Assembly: GCF_963082655.1 (NCBI RefSeq)
Contig: NC_081554.1
Location: 40,198,354 to 40,262,353 of the forward strand
Reading direction: 5' to 3'
Origin: Stomoxys calcitrans
Taxonomy: Eukaryota; Arthropoda; Insecta; Diptera; Muscidae
DNA length: 64,000 bases
Shown here: positions 34,277 through 46,135 of the stretch, in pieces
Position numbering within the stretch: position 1 is the first letter of the stretch
Layout: each line of letters starts with the position of its first letter
Notes under the pieces: generated by a model
What the model was told of the DNA's origin: nothing
What the model saw: only the letters and a program-made list of their open reading frames with translations
Database searches by the model: none
Made by a program: the position numbers and the translations under genes

Positions 34277-35965
34277 ACTAGCCGAACCGGGCCCGCTCCG
34301 CTGCACCTTTTTTAACTCTCTAATGTCTTATTAGGGTGGGGACACTTCTCCCTGAATGCGGATGTCGAATTCGTGCCATTGTAGCCTATGACGCTGAACG
34401 CGTTCGAATCCTGGCGAGAACATCGGACAAAGCGGTGTTTATCCCCTCTTAATGTTGGCGACATTTGAGAGGTAAAATGCCATGCGTGGTCATTTAAAAA
34501 TTTTCCCCAAAGAGGTGTTGCACTGCGGGACGTATTCGATTATAAAAAAAGGTCCCTTATCATTGAGTTAAACTTGAATCGGAAAGCAGTCATTAATGTA
34601 TGAGAATTTGCTTCTTCTCGGTTCCTGGAAAGTAATGTTCTCCATATTTGTAATCTACTGCCGAATACTTTTCATTTGAGTCCCATATTGACATGAGGGT
34701 TGGGAGGGCCCGCTGAGTACTTGGGCCCAAATTTTAATACCATAATCGTTTTCTAATCTCCAATACCTTTCATTTAATACCCTTATTGTGCCCATCGGAC
34801 CACCTTCGGATATAGGTGGCGTTTTTGGGGTTAAAGGGAGGGTTCGCCTCCACCCGATATCTAAAAATTATATAGCCTATATTTCCCTCCAAATAAACAT
34901 ACACAATCTATGAAAATTTTAAGAAAATCGTTTCAGCCAAGTATAATATAGTCATAATGGGTCTATTGGCGTTTTTGAGGGTTGGCGTGACCCCCTATAC
35001 TTCGATCTGATTTTGTATGCCATTTGAGCCCCATATTGAAATGAACGTCCAATATGTCTGTTTGGGAGAGTTTTGGGATTGGGGCGGCCCGATGGGTACT
35101 TAGGCTCAAATTTGAATACCATATTCGTATTCTACTCTCTAATACCTTTCATTTGATACCTATATTGTCCCGATCAGTCCACATTTGATTTTGGGTTGTG
35201 TTTTTGGCATAAGGGAGAGGGTCTGTCCCCCTTTCGATACCGAAAAATTATATAGCCCATGTTTCCTTCCAGAGCAACCTACACAATAAGCGAAAATTTT
35301 GAAAAAAAATCGGTTCCACCGTTTTTCAGTCTATACGGAACAAACAAACCGTGGCCCATATATCCGTGATTGGCTAATGTGCCCATTTTGGGCGTTTTTT
35401 GTAGGGGTGGGGTGACCCCCTATACTTCGCCTTGAATTTGTATGCCAGATTCGTTATATACTCCCGCATACTTTTCATTTGATACCCGTATTGTCCCGAT
35501 CGGTCCACTTTAGATTTTGGGTGGTGTTTTTGGGGTAACGGCGGAGTGTCCGCCCCTTCCGTTGTCAATAAATTATAAAGCCTATTCCTAATTCCTAATC
35601 TACTCCCGAATACCTTTCATTTGAGTATCATATTGTCATGATCGTCAAATAAACCTATCTTAAGGGGTTTTGGGGCTGGAGCGGTCCCCCAGGTACTTGG
35701 ACCCAACTTTTTTTATGAAATTCGTACTCTACCCTTGAATACCTTTCATTTGAATCCCATATTGTCCCGATCGGTCCACTTTTATCTTTTGGGTAGTACT
35801 TTTGGGGTAAGAGAAAGGATCCGTCCCCCTCCCGAAACCAAAAAATTATATAGCCTCTGTTTCCTTCCAGACCAACATAGACAATTTGTGAACATTTCAA
35901 GGTAATCGGTTCAGACGTTTTTGAGACTATACGGAACAAACACAAATGGAATTTTATATATAAGA
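34277..35965 (+). repeat. Repeat family D, possible complete unit
   Basis: It begins ACTAGCCGAACCGGGCCCG. Internal repeats carry ATACCTTTCATTTGATACCC with TATTGTCCCGATCGGTCCAC (near 34769, 35142, 35471, 35609, 35739), ATTATATAGCC and TTTGAGTCTATACGGAACAA. It ends ATTTTATATATAAGATCC. Such start and end words suggest a discrete transposon of unknown class. A SINE is inserted near the left end. Confidence 0.6.
34345..34625 (+). mobile_element. tRNA-derived SINE S1, decayed
   Basis: It has B-box-like GCGTTCGAATCCTGGCGAG, the body GTGTTGCACTGCGGGACG and the end AACTTGAATCGGAAAGCAG. The A box is lost and the target duplication is not clear. Confidence 0.65.
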
Positions 35966-35999
35966 TCCAATAAACTGCACAATTGCACAACATAGACAT

Positions 36000-36235
36000 T
36001 TACCCGGTCGTCAATAAAAACGACATTTATGGGCCCCAAGACCTTCAATCGGGAGATTGGTCTATATAATTTCCACGAAATTGGTTTAAAAATACGACAA
36101 GAGCTTAAATCGGAAGATTAGTCTACATGGGGGTTATATGAAGAAATATTTCCGATATAGCCAATCTTCCAATTAAATTTGCCTTTTGAAGATTGTAGTG
36201 TGATTACCACAGAAAGACGGACACCCGGAAAAAAC
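36000..36235 (-). mobile_element. DINE-1-like remnant, subfamily B
   Basis: It carries ATTTATGGGCCCCAAGACC, ATCGGGAGATTGGTCTATAT and a final GATTGTAGTGTGATTACCAC. It is a short decayed copy. Confidence 0.55.
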
Positions 36236-36239
36236 AATT

Positions 36240-36880
36240 CATTAGCCATAAACGAACTTTTCTACAAGAAAGCTCCTTTCATGAAAAACATTGGAACATT
36301 TTGAACGATTAAATTGCAAGACTTTGTGACAAATAAAAAAGGGTGCATATTTTTATTGCGAAAAATATTGTCAAACAATATATGCACTGTAAAAATTTTT
36401 GTTGCCTCCAGCCTGGCGCCGTTTGGTGAAAGGTGTTTTGTTTGTGGTACGTTTTCGACCTAAAGTAAAATTTTTAAAAATTATACCTTTCCGAGCTTAC
36501 AATTGCACACGATCGCGATCCTAGCAATATTGACTGCTGGCTGACTGACCATTACTTAACGATGGGCTACACTCTCTGCCAAATGGAAGAGACACTAGAT
36601 AAAACGAAACGTTTAACAACCCCTATTTTGCTGTAAACACAATATTTTTAGATTAAAAGAAGTTTTGAATTTTAGCGTAGAAGCCATCCTTTACCAAAGA
36701 TGAAGTTCTGAAAAGTTTAACCTTAACCGAAGTGATTTTTTCGTTATTATTAACTAATTAACAAATTAACGGCTTACGTTCAATAAAAAAATTGGTTCTG
36801 ATTGAATCTTGTGTTAACCATTGAGTAGAGCAGACGTTATGATGTTTCGCTCCACAAGAATATTCCGTAACTCGTAATAA
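36240..36880. other. Unassigned unique DNA
   Basis: No gene or repeat is recognised. Confidence 0.45.
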
Positions 36881-36887
36881 GATAGCT

Positions 36888-37005
36888 ATTGTATTGTTGT
36901 TGTTGTAGCCACATGTCTATATGTGGCGGTGGCGATCCTCATCTAGCTACTATAGGTGAGCAAGCTCGTTCCGGTCCAAAGGACCGATCGATGTGGGAAC
37001 ATCAG
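36888..37005 (-). mobile_element. Short CAA-tailed retroposon S4
   Basis: This 118-bp unit is flanked by GATAGCT (36881-36887 and 37006-37012). On the minus strand it contains hairpin CGGTCC/GGACCG, then a region ending GAGGATCGCCACC, a hairpin CCACAT/ATGTGG and the tail CTACAACAACAACAATACA. It has no tRNA promoter boxes. Related copies lie at 59400, 61968 and 62435. Confidence 0.75.
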
Positions 37006-37012
37006 GATAGCT

Positions 37013-37560
37013 GTAATAGTGTTATCCATTAAGCGGTTGATGATCTGCGTCTGTTTCCAATGGAGTGACGGATCAAAAGGCCGGGAGTAAGCTTAGAAGA
37101 GCGGTGGTGGTATCAGGCCGTAGCATGTTGTCTGCTACTGAAACCTCGACTGGTGGGGCGGCTCCAGTAGCCAACAGACAACTGGTCAGCAGAGGCTTTT
37201 GACGAACAGACCTGGCTTGAGTCTTAAAGACAAGGCCGAAGCTATTTTATCCTCTATTGACTCAAAATCTACACTTCTAATTTCGGAACCGCTAGCAGTC
37301 AGTCTAAATGCTGCGATCACCTGGAGTGCATTCCATGCCCAAAAGAACTAAGGCAATAAATAGTAATACGGGTCCATGAACATTTGCTAGATACAGCTTG
37401 GTTATGGTAATTGTCAACAAGGGTGAAAAATAGGGTTGTGTATCTAGAAACAATTGGAGTGGGATAGTCTGTATAGTGCGGAAATGCCTGGACCTCCTCC
37501 TGATCAACGTTCAATTGAAATGTGTCGTTGCACTCTAAAGGACAAGTTTGAACTATCGGG
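37013..37560 (+). other. Possible LINE ORF1 fragment and unassigned DNA
   Basis: Around 37070-37260 a frame with shifts encodes SGRSMLSATETSTGGAAPVA and later SLKDKAEAILSSIDSKS. This looks like a low-complexity ORF1 leader of a LINE, but no motif confirms it. The remainder is unassigned. Confidence 0.3.
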
Positions 37561-38260
37561 CTAAAAGGTTTTGGGTGGTGGAAACACCTCCCATTACATA
37601 GACTTAATTTGTTTGCCATATTCGTAATTCATTCCCTAAAACCTTTCATTTGAGTCGCATATTTGAGGTTGGGGCGGCCCGCTAGGTACTTATAAACAAA
37701 TTTTCATACCATATTCGAATACTACTCTCCAATACCTGTCATTTGATACCCACATTGTTTTGATCGATTTGCATTTAATTTGGGGTAAGGGGTATAGTGT
37801 GCCCCCCTTCCGATATCGAAAAAATTAAATATCCTATGTTTCGTTCCAGACCAACCAACGAACACAATCTTTGAAAATTTCAAGAAAATCGATTCTGCCG
37901 TTTTTGAGTCTATACGGAACAAACAAACAAACCGAGTGCTATATAGACGTGATTGGCTAGTATGACCATTGGGGGCGTTTTTTTTTTTTGTTTCAGTTGA
38001 GCCCCATATTGATAGGAACGTTCAATTTGTCAGCTTGGAGGAGTTTTGGGGTTATGGCGACTTCCTGGGTAATTGGACCCAATTCTTAATACCATATTCC
38101 TATCTACCCTTCAATCCTATTCATATGATGCGTATTCTACAATTCAATACCTTTCATTTCATACCCATATTCTTATTGATCCACTTCTGATTTTCGGTGA
38201 TGTTTTTGGGGCAACGGGGGAGGGTCCGACTCCATCCAATGTCAACAAATTATACAGAAT
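37560..38260 (+). repeat. Repeat family D fragment
   Basis: It shares ACCTTTCATTTGAGTCGCAT, CCAACGAACACAATC, TTTTTGAGTCTATACGGAAC and GTGATTGGCTAGT with 34277-35965. Confidence 0.65.
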
Positions 38261-38655
38261 AAATGAAAATCAAATTTCTATCAAATCTTTTACGAAATTG
38301 ACATTTTGAATTTAATGACGTTCAGTTTTTTATTAAATTCTCTGAAAAATCTAATGTTTTTAAATTGTCGCTGAAAATCCAATTTCAATCAAATTAAATT
38401 TTGGTGAAATTTTTTCGAATATCAGATGTTAAAGGGTTTTTGGAAAAAAAAATATTCAATATGACGGAATTTTTGATTGTCCCTAAAATGTTATATGAAA
38501 TTACATTTCTTCGAAATTTTTTATAAACTCCGTATTTTGAAAAAACATTTTCCAATTATCGAATTTGAAGAAAATGTCATAAATATTTTTATTTTCAATC
38601 AAAAGACATTCCACCCTTGATAATAGAAAAATAATTTTTTCAATACAACAATCCC
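38261..38655. other. AT-rich 5' flank of CFAP20-like gene
   Basis: A-, T-rich DNA with repeated AAATTT and TTTTGAA words and no recognised element. No clear TATA or initiator was identified for the downstream gene. Confidence 0.4.
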
Positions 38656-38665
38656 TCCCTTCTCT

Positions 38666-39483
38666 ATGTATCGCACGGTTTATCAAAAAGGCTGTTTTTC
38701 AGTCTTATACAGCGTTGGGGGACAGCCATTATCCAATTGGTCCATTCATGTAAGTAGCGCTTCTCAAGGGCCATCAATCTCACATGTTATTCATCTTCCA
38801 ACATTCGTTGCAGACACAAAATGGTTATGTGAAAAGGATTATGGACGAAGACATCAAGTCGATGGTATTGGAAATAATGGGCACCAATGTATCGACCGTG
38901 TATATAAGTACGCCTCGTGAGCCCAAGAAAGAGTTAGGCATTAAGTTGCCATTTTTGGTATTGCTCATTAAGAACATGCACAAATATTTCACTTTCGAAG
39001 TAAAAGTAAGTCATTTAAAACATTTAAGGAGCACACCATAAATTTTTTTTCTTTGATTCTTTACAGATCATCGATGATCAACGTTTTGTACGTCGTTTTC
39101 GTGTTTCCAATTTTCAAAGTAAAACTTCTGTGAAACCTTTCTGTACTTGCATGCCCTTGGGCATGTCACCTGGATGGAATCAAATTCATTTCAACTTAGC
39201 TGATTTTACCCGCCGGGCATATAACACCAATTACATGGAGACTGTTCGTCTGCAGATACATGCAAATGTGCGCATAAGGAGAATTTATTTTACCGATCGT
39301 CTATACAAAGAATCAGAGCTACCCCAGGAATATCGCTTAATGAGAGAGCCAAAGACTAAAGGGTCCACAATGTGGAATGCACCACCGGCAGCCAGGCCAC
39401 CTTCACCACTTTCCAATCGAGATGCTCAGACTGAGACATTTGAAATGGACGAAAATCGAGTAGAAACAATTAAAGGAGACTAG
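38666..39483 (+). CDS. CFAP20/Bug22-like protein, complete, three exons
   Basis: Exons are 38666-38749 (28 codons), 38814-39005 (64) and 39067-39483 (138 plus stop). Both introns (64 and 61 bp) are phase 0 with GTAAGT donors and CAG acceptors. The 230-residue product aligns without gaps to the CFAP20 (Bug22/GTL3) family core. Landmarks are [64 protein letters not shown] and KYFTFEVK. Then come [29 protein letters not shown] and [24 protein letters not shown]20 is an inner-junction axonemal protein of cilia and sperm flagella. The family is ~190 residues and extremely conserved. This copy is more diverged and has a Pro/Ser- then Glu-rich tail of ~40 residues, suggesting a paralogue rather than the canonical Bug22. 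It lies head-to-head with the Btk29A-like exon. Confidence 0.92.
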
Positions 39484-39924
39484 GAATTGGTAGTATTGGC
39501 AAAACTCTATTCAGTTTCAATATATTGTATAGAATAACTACGGAACAATGTCCAAAAAAAAATATTTAATTCTTCAAAATCTTATGGAAAAATTGTTATT
39601 GTTAAGACTTTATTTTTTAAAAAATTTATGAAAATTTGTCTCTTGTCAAAATCTTAAAATTTTGTCTCGAAAAAATAATTCTTTAAATATTTTCTCTTTA
39701 GAAAAATTTCTTGAAATTTTCTCTTTAGAAAAAATTTCTTGAAATTTTCTCTTTAGAAAAATTTCTTGAAATTATCTCTTTAAAAAAATTATTTAAAATT
39801 TTCTCTTTAGAAAAAATTTATTGAAATTTTCTCTTTAGAAAAAATTTCTGTCATCCATCCGCAAAAGCGGAGTAGCAATGCTTCGCACTCCGCGACTAAA
39901 CCCTTGAAAAAGTGTGGACCGATA

Positions 39925-40005
39925 CTGTAACAAAGGGCCGCACTAGTCTACGATTGAGCTCACTTTTTGGGTTAGGATATCATTCAACCTAAACTTTATT
40001 TTAAA
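39925..40005. repeat. Insert in minisatellite, copy 1
   Basis: About 80 bp beginning CTGTAACAAAGGGCCGCACT and ending CATTCAACCTAAACTTTATT occur here and again at 41338-41416. Copy 1 continues leftward with a further ~75 bp absent from copy 2. Confidence 0.9.
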
Positions 40006-41337
40006 GAAAATTTCATGAAAATTTTGCCTTTAGAGAAAATTTCATAGAGAAAATTTCTTTAGAGAAAATTTCATGGAAATTTTGACTTTAAAGAAAATTT
40101 CATGGAAATTTTATCTTTAGAGAAAATTTCATGGAAATTTTGTCATTAGAGAAAATTTCATGGAAATTTTGTCTTTAGAGAAAATTTCATGGAAATTTTG
40201 TCTTTAGAGAAAATTTCATGGAAATTTTGTCTTTAGAGAAAATTTCATGGAAATTTTGTCATTAGAGAAAATTTCATGGAAATTTTGTCTTTAGAGAAAA
40301 TTTCATGGAAATTTTGTCTTTAGAGAAAATTTCATGGAAATTTTGTCTTTAGAGAAAATTTCATCGAAATTTTGTCTTTAGAGAAAATTTCATGGAAATT
40401 TTGTCTTTAGAGAAAATTTCATGGAAATTTTGTCTTTAGAGAAAATTTCATGGAAATTTTGTCTTTAGAGAAAATTTCATGGAAATTTTGTCTTTAGAGA
40501 AAATTTCATGGAAATTTTGTCTTTAGAGAAAATTTCATGGAAATTTTGTCATTAGAGAAAATTTCATGGAAATTTTGTCTTTAGAGAAAATTTCATGGAA
40601 ATTTTGTCTTTAGAGAAAATTTCATGGAAATTTTGTCTTTAGAGAAAATTTCATGGAAATTTTGTCTTTAGAGAAAATTTCATGGAAATTTTGTCTTTAG
40701 AGAAAATTTCATGGAAATTCATGAAAATTTTTTCTTTAAAGAAAATTTCATGGAAATTTTTTCTTTAGAGAAAATTTCATGGAAATTTTTTCTTTAGAGA
40801 AAATTTCATGGAAATTTTTTCTTTAGAGAAAATTTCATGGAAATTTTTTCTTTAGAGAAAATTTCATGGAAATTTTTTCTTTAGAGAAAATTTCATGGAA
40901 ATTTTTTCTTTAGAGAAAATTTCATGGAAATTTTTTCTTTAGAGAAAATTTCATGGAAATTTTTTCTTTAGAGAAAATTTCATGGAAATTTTGTCTTTAG
41001 AGAAAATTTCATGGAAATTTTGTCTTAAGAGAAAATTTCATGGAAATTTTGTCTTTAGAGAAAATTTCTTTGAAATTTCGTCTTTAGAGAAAATTTCTTT
41101 GAAATTTTGTCTTTAGAGAAAATTTCATGGAAATTTTGTCTTTACAGAAAATTTCATGGAAATTTTGTCTTTAGAGCAAAATTTCATGGAAATTTTGTCT
41201 TTAGAGAAAATTTCATGGAAATTTTGTCGTTAGAGAAAATTTCAAGGAAATTTTGTCTTTAGAGAAAATTTCAAGGAAATTTTGTCTTTAGAGAAAATTT
41301 CATGGAAATTTTGTCTTGAGAGAAAATTTCAAGGAAA

Positions 41338-41416
41338 TACTGTAACAAAGGGCCGCACTAGTCTACGATTGAGCTCACTTTTTGGGTTGGGATATCATTC
41401 AACCTAAACTTTATTT
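41338..41416. repeat. Insert in minisatellite, copy 2
   Basis: Near-identical to 39925-40005, with TTAGG changed to TTGGG. It shares the same right-hand junction into the array, so it was duplicated with its flanks. Confidence 0.9.
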
Positions 41417-42365
41417 TAAAGAAAATTTCATGAAAATTAAGCCTTTAGAGAAAATTTCTTTCGAGAAAATTTCATGAAAATTTTTTCTTTAGAGAAAATT
41501 TCATGGAAATTTTTTCTTTAGAGAAAATTTCATGAAAATTTTTTCTTTAGGGAAAATTTCATGAAAATTTTGTCTTTAGAGAAAATTTCATGAAAATTTT
41601 GTCTTTAGAGAAAATTTCATGGAAATTTTGTCTTAAGAGAAAATTTCATGGAAATTTTGTCTTTAGAGAAAATTTCATGGAAATTTTGTCTTTAGAGAAA
41701 ATTTCATGGAAATTTTGTCTTTAGAGAAAATTTCATGGAAATTTTGTCTTTAGAGAAAATTTCATGGAAATTTTGTCTTTAGAAAAAATTTCATGGAAAT
41801 TTTGTCTTTAGAAAAAATTTCATGGAAATTTTGTCTTTAGAAAAAATTTCATGGAAATTTTGTCTTTAGAAAAAATTTCATGGAAATTTTGTCTTTAGAA
41901 AAAATTTCATGGAAATTTTGTCTTTAGAAAAAATTTCATGGAAATTTTGTCTTTAGAGAAAATTTCACGGAAATTTTGTTTTTAGAGAAAATTTCATGGA
42001 AATTTTGTCTTTAGAGAAAATTTCATGGATATTTTGTCTTTAGAGAAAATTTCATGGATATTTTGTCTTTAGAGAAAATTTCATGGATATTTTGTCTTTA
42101 GAGAAAATTTCATGGATATTTTGTCTTTAGAGAAAATTTCATGGATATTTTGTCTTTAGAGAAAATTGTGTGGAAATTTTGTCTTTAGAGAAAATTTCGT
42201 GGAAATTTTGTCTTTAGAGAAAATTTCGTGGAAATTTTGTCTTTACAGAAAATTTCGTGGAAATTTTGTCTTTACAGAAAATTTCTTTGGATTGTATCGT
42301 TAGAGGAAATTTCATTGAAATTTTACCTGTAGAGGAAATTTCATTGAAATTTTGTCTTTAACAAA

Positions 42366-43060
42366 TATTCCCAGAAGTACGAAAATTTATTTCCATCATA
42401 TCCACTTAAGAAAAAATCCACTGATAAGAAAAATTCATATTCAAATTCACTCATGATTAATATAAGTTTCCAACAACACCATCAAACTTGCTCCGGATTG
42501 TCTTTGTAAAGTTTCAAATTGAACGAGTGGTCAGAAAAGGCACAATACAAAAAGGTGTGGGATTCCAAGCACATATGGTAGAGGATGTGAACAAGGATTT
42601 ATTTAGCACATATGATGCAAGTGACGCATATCTGCAGAATAATCGAACCGAACAAAAACAAAAAATAAACAAACTGGAAACAAACCAAAAAGCAACAACA
42701 GAGGATGGGTTAATGAACGCTGACTGGAGGAACACTGACGGCTGACTATTCCTTTTCAAAATGAAAACAAAGTAGAACAACGAAGGCGTGATTATTTTAT
42801 ATGAGTACTATTATAGTGGGTAATATGCTTGGAATATTGATTAACAGTTGTACACAGAGAAAAAATGACGGAATGTTTTAATTTCACTACGTAGTGGAGT
42901 TGTTATAAAAGAGACGTTTTTACTTGTCGGAGCTGAAGCTTCATTGTAACTTCATTTGGGCTGTTATGAATGGAATTGTAAAATAATATCATATTAGTTT
43001 TGAAGAAAATAAAGATATTACATGTTTAGGAAAAAAATTGGAAAATTTTGATTTATTCGG
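42366..43060. other. Unassigned DNA
   Basis: A plus-strand frame at 42488-42745 and a minus-strand frame over the same DNA have no recognisable domain. Confidence 0.4.
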
Positions 43061-44260
43061 AAATTTAACATGCTTGGGGTGGCCAACTTCTGGACCCACT
43101 ATGATCCCCAATTTGGCGTACTCATTGCAAAGCACCATAACATTGAATATCATATCTGTCGCGGTACTGATGGTTGAATTTTCATTTACAATTTTATCCT
43201 TAAAAATGGTGTTCCTAGATAACCATACCGCTAGGGACTCCACGACGAATATGATTAGTATTCCGGCAGGGCAACGGAATGGAATCAAGATTTCTCACAT
43301 TAACTTCCAAAGCTTGAATTATAAGATTGTTGCACTTTAATTTATGTTTGAGAATTCAGGTTTGGATGCTATTTGTGTATCAGAGACGTGGCTGAAGGGA
43401 ACAACTTCCAATTCTTTCATTAATGTTGAAGGATATACGGTTTTCAGGTCTGATAGACTATAGCGATTTACATTCGCTGCAGTGTGAGGACTCTCATGTG
43501 TGCCAGATCAGGAGCTTATGATAGCATTGAGTATGGGTTTATCGAAATATCTGCTACGGAAAGGATGCTGTTCCTGTGTCTATAGGGCAAACAACATCTT
43601 TGGCATACAACCATTTTTTGAATAAGTGAAACACCTCACTATTACCTACTCGGATGTCACTATAGCAGATTATTTTTATTATTCCAATATCCTTTTGGAA
43701 ACAGGTCTCGCTATGGAGATGTCTTCATTGGGTATATTACAGTCACATAAATGCCGATTCTTTTTTCGTCCAGTTCCAATACCCTTCTAGATTTGTTCTT
43801 TGTTAGTAAGATCGTGCTTCTCCAACCATGATTTGATTTTCCTATCGTACAACTTTGAAATCTATAGAAGGGATGAGTTTTATTCATATAGAGATTTCAA
43901 TAGAGTGACCACGATGCCTTGCCTACTTTAATTTCTGATGATTAGGTGGATTTTTTATCTAGAAATGTGTGCGCTGGCTAGAATCGTATGGTCCCGATCA
44001 GGGTGAAGAGAATTTGTTCAAAGAATAAACCTTTTCCGTTTTCGGCAGATATTCGTGATGCTATTGTGACCCGAAACACTGGATACCGTAGATGGAAGCG
44101 TTTTAATACGCTGTCGCACTTTTGGGAGTAATATCGGTCCACCAGATTCAGTGTTAATAAGTTGATAAAATCTTCCAAAATCAACAACTTCCGCAGACGT
44201 TTCACCTCTGCGATCAGTTAAGAGAAGACATGGAAGGTCATTGACTATATTGGCCTATAT
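43060..44260 (+). pseudogene. LINE 5' part: endonuclease remnant
   Basis: From ~43280 the plus strand encodes GIKISHINFQSLNYKIVAL, stop, FENSGLDAICVSETWLKG and FINVEGYTVFRSDRL, the N-terminal core of an APE-type LINE endonuclease. At ~43980-44230 another frame encodes SADIRDAIVTRNTGYRRWKR and FRRRFTSAIS, typical of the linker before RT. Stops and frameshifts are many. The first ~110 bp (43070-43180) also resemble 54920-55050 and may be a separate repeat. Confidence 0.6.
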
Positions 44261-44299
44261 AGGCATTGCTTAAAAGATTAAAAAAAATATTTTTCGCTA

Positions 44300-44600
44300 C
44301 AGTGATGTTTAATACGTGCAATAACGCAGCTATGGCGTAGCCTATTACCATTTTTAAAAAAGGAAAAAAAATTTCAAAAAATCGCGCGATTTTCAAAAAA
44401 AAAATATATTCCAGCGTCGTTATTTTGCCACATTAAAACTATTTAAATTTTTTCCAAAAATCTCGAGATTTTAGAAAATATTTCTCGTCTTCAGCGTTTT
44501 CCCCGGATTAAAAAAAATTCTTGAAAATATTTTTCATATTTAAAAGTTTTAGCTGCGGCGACAAAAATGTTGTCTTAAAAATGGACCTGTTTAACTGTTT
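44300..44600. repeat. Degenerate TCGCGCGATTTT repeats
   Basis: Words of the type AAATCGCGCGATTTTC, GAAAATATTT and TTTCCAAAAATCTCGAG recur here and at 51000-51540. Unit boundaries are too eroded to define. Confidence 0.4.
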
Positions 44601-44696
44601 ACTATTGAAAAAAGTAGGCTTTCTTCTTTTCCTGCAAATCCGAATTTGCCCTTGAACATTCAATTAAGGAACAGGGCCCTTCCTTCTTCTACTACT

Positions 44697-46135
44697 TTTT
44701 ATACCCTCCACCATAAGATGGGGTATACTAATTTCGTCATTCTGTTTGTAACTCTTCGAAATATTAGTCCAAAACCCCATAAAGTATATAAATTCTTGTC
44801 ACTTTTAACATGTCACTTTTAAGTCGATCTAGCCATGTCCGTGTGTCTGTCCGTCCTTTCGTCTGTCTGTCGAAAGCACGCTAACTTTCGAAGGAGTAAA
44901 ACTAGCCGCTTGAAATTTTGTAAATGGGCCATATCGGTCCATGTTTTGATATAGCTGTCATATAAAACACCGGAGGCCACCGTAGCGCAGAAGTTAGCAT
45001 GTCCGCCTACGAACCTGAACGCCTGGGTTCGAATCCTGGCGAGACCATCAGAAAAAAACCATTTGCGAGGTGCTATGCCATGTAAAACTTCTCTCCAAAG
45101 AGGAGTCGCACTGCGGCACGCCGTTCGAACTCGGCTATAAAAAAAGGAGGCCCCTTATCATTGAGCTTAAACTTGAATCGGATTGCACTCATTAATATGT
45201 AAGAAGTTTGCCCCTGTTCCCTAATGGAATGTTCATGGACAAAATTTGCAATTTACCATATAAACCGATCTTGGATCTTGACTTCTTGAGCCACTAGAGG
45301 CCGCAATTCCTATCCGATTTGACTGAAGTATTGCATGAAGTGTTTCGTTATGAATTCCAACTACTGTGCTAAGTATGGTTCAAATCGGCCCATAACCTGA
45401 TAATAGCTGCCATATAAACCGATCTTGAATCTTGACTTCTTGAGCCTCTAGAGGGCGCAATTCCTATCCGATTTTACTGCAATTTGGCATGATGTGTTTC
45501 GTTATGACTTCCAACAACCGTGCTAAGTATGGTTCACATCGGTTCATAAACTGATATAGCTGTCATATAAACCGATCTGGGGTCTTGACATCTTGAGCCT
45601 CTAGAGGGCGCAATTCCTATCCGATTTGGCTGAAATTTGGCACGACGTGTTTAGTTATGACTTCCAACAACTATGCTAAAAATGGTTGAAATCGGTTCAT
45701 AACCTGATGTAGCTATCATATTAACCGGTCTGGGATCTTAACTTAAGAGGTGGTAATTATTAACCGATTTGCCTGAAATTCTGTATAACGGCTTCTCCCA
45801 TAACCTTTAACATACGTGTCAAATATGGTCTGAATCGGTGAATAGCCCTATATAAAACGATCTCCCTTTTTTTACTTCTTGAGCCCCTAAAGGGCGCAAT
45901 TCTTATTCAAATTGGCTGAAATTTTACACAATGACTTCTTCTATGGTCCGCAACATTCAATATGCTTCGAATCGAACTATAACTTGATATAGCCCTAAAA
46001 GCATAGCAATTCTTATCTTTTATTCTTTGTTTGCCTAAAAAGACATACCGGGAAAAGAACTCGACAAATGCGATCAATGGTGGAGGGTATATAAGATTCG
46101 GCCCGACCGAACTTAGCCCGCTTTTACTTGTTTCT
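44697..46135 (+). mobile_element. DINE-1-like Helentron, subfamily A, with SINE insert
   Basis: 5' end TATACCCTCCACCATAAGAT, then AGTATATAAATTCTTG, GTCGATCTAGCCATG and a short GTCY block. About five ~150-bp monomers follow. The 3' end has GTGGAGGGTATATAAGATTC, a hairpin CGGCCCGACCG and CTTTTACTTGTT. A SINE interrupts the first monomer. Confidence 0.85.
44967..45256 (+). mobile_element. tRNA-derived SINE S1, nested
   Basis: A 290-bp copy with A-box-like GTAGCGCAGAAGTTAGCA and B-box-like GGGTTCGAATCCTGGC. The target-site duplication CATATAAA (44959-44966, 45257-45264) falls in the DINE monomer word CATATAAACCGATC, which is restored by removing the SINE. It is therefore younger than its DINE host. 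Confidence 0.93.

Larger units (their letters stand above)
39640..42365. repeat. 29-bp minisatellite, ~85-90 copies
   Basis: The unit is TTTAGAGAAAATTTC + ATGGAAATTTTGTC, period 29. Its core AAAATTTC, ATG, GAAATTTT is an 8-bp-arm inverted repeat. Variants come in blocks: TTTTTTC instead of TTTTGTC (~40731-40980), TTTAGAAAAAATTTC (~41785-41935), GGATATTTT (~42025-42160) and TTTCGTGG (~42185-42280). The left 200 bp is a more diverged TTCTTGAAATTTTCTC form. Non-repeat DNA interrupts it near 39848-40005 and 41337-41425. Confidence 0.97.

Noticed and set aside
39640..42365. CRISPR-like array
   Set aside because: Units are contiguous with no unique spacers, and the organism is a eukaryote; it is a minisatellite.
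43038..43340. 100-codon plus-strand gene
   Set aside because: Its first part is a two-copy repeat (also 54920-55060) and its last part is the start of a LINE endonuclease; the frame is a chance fusion.
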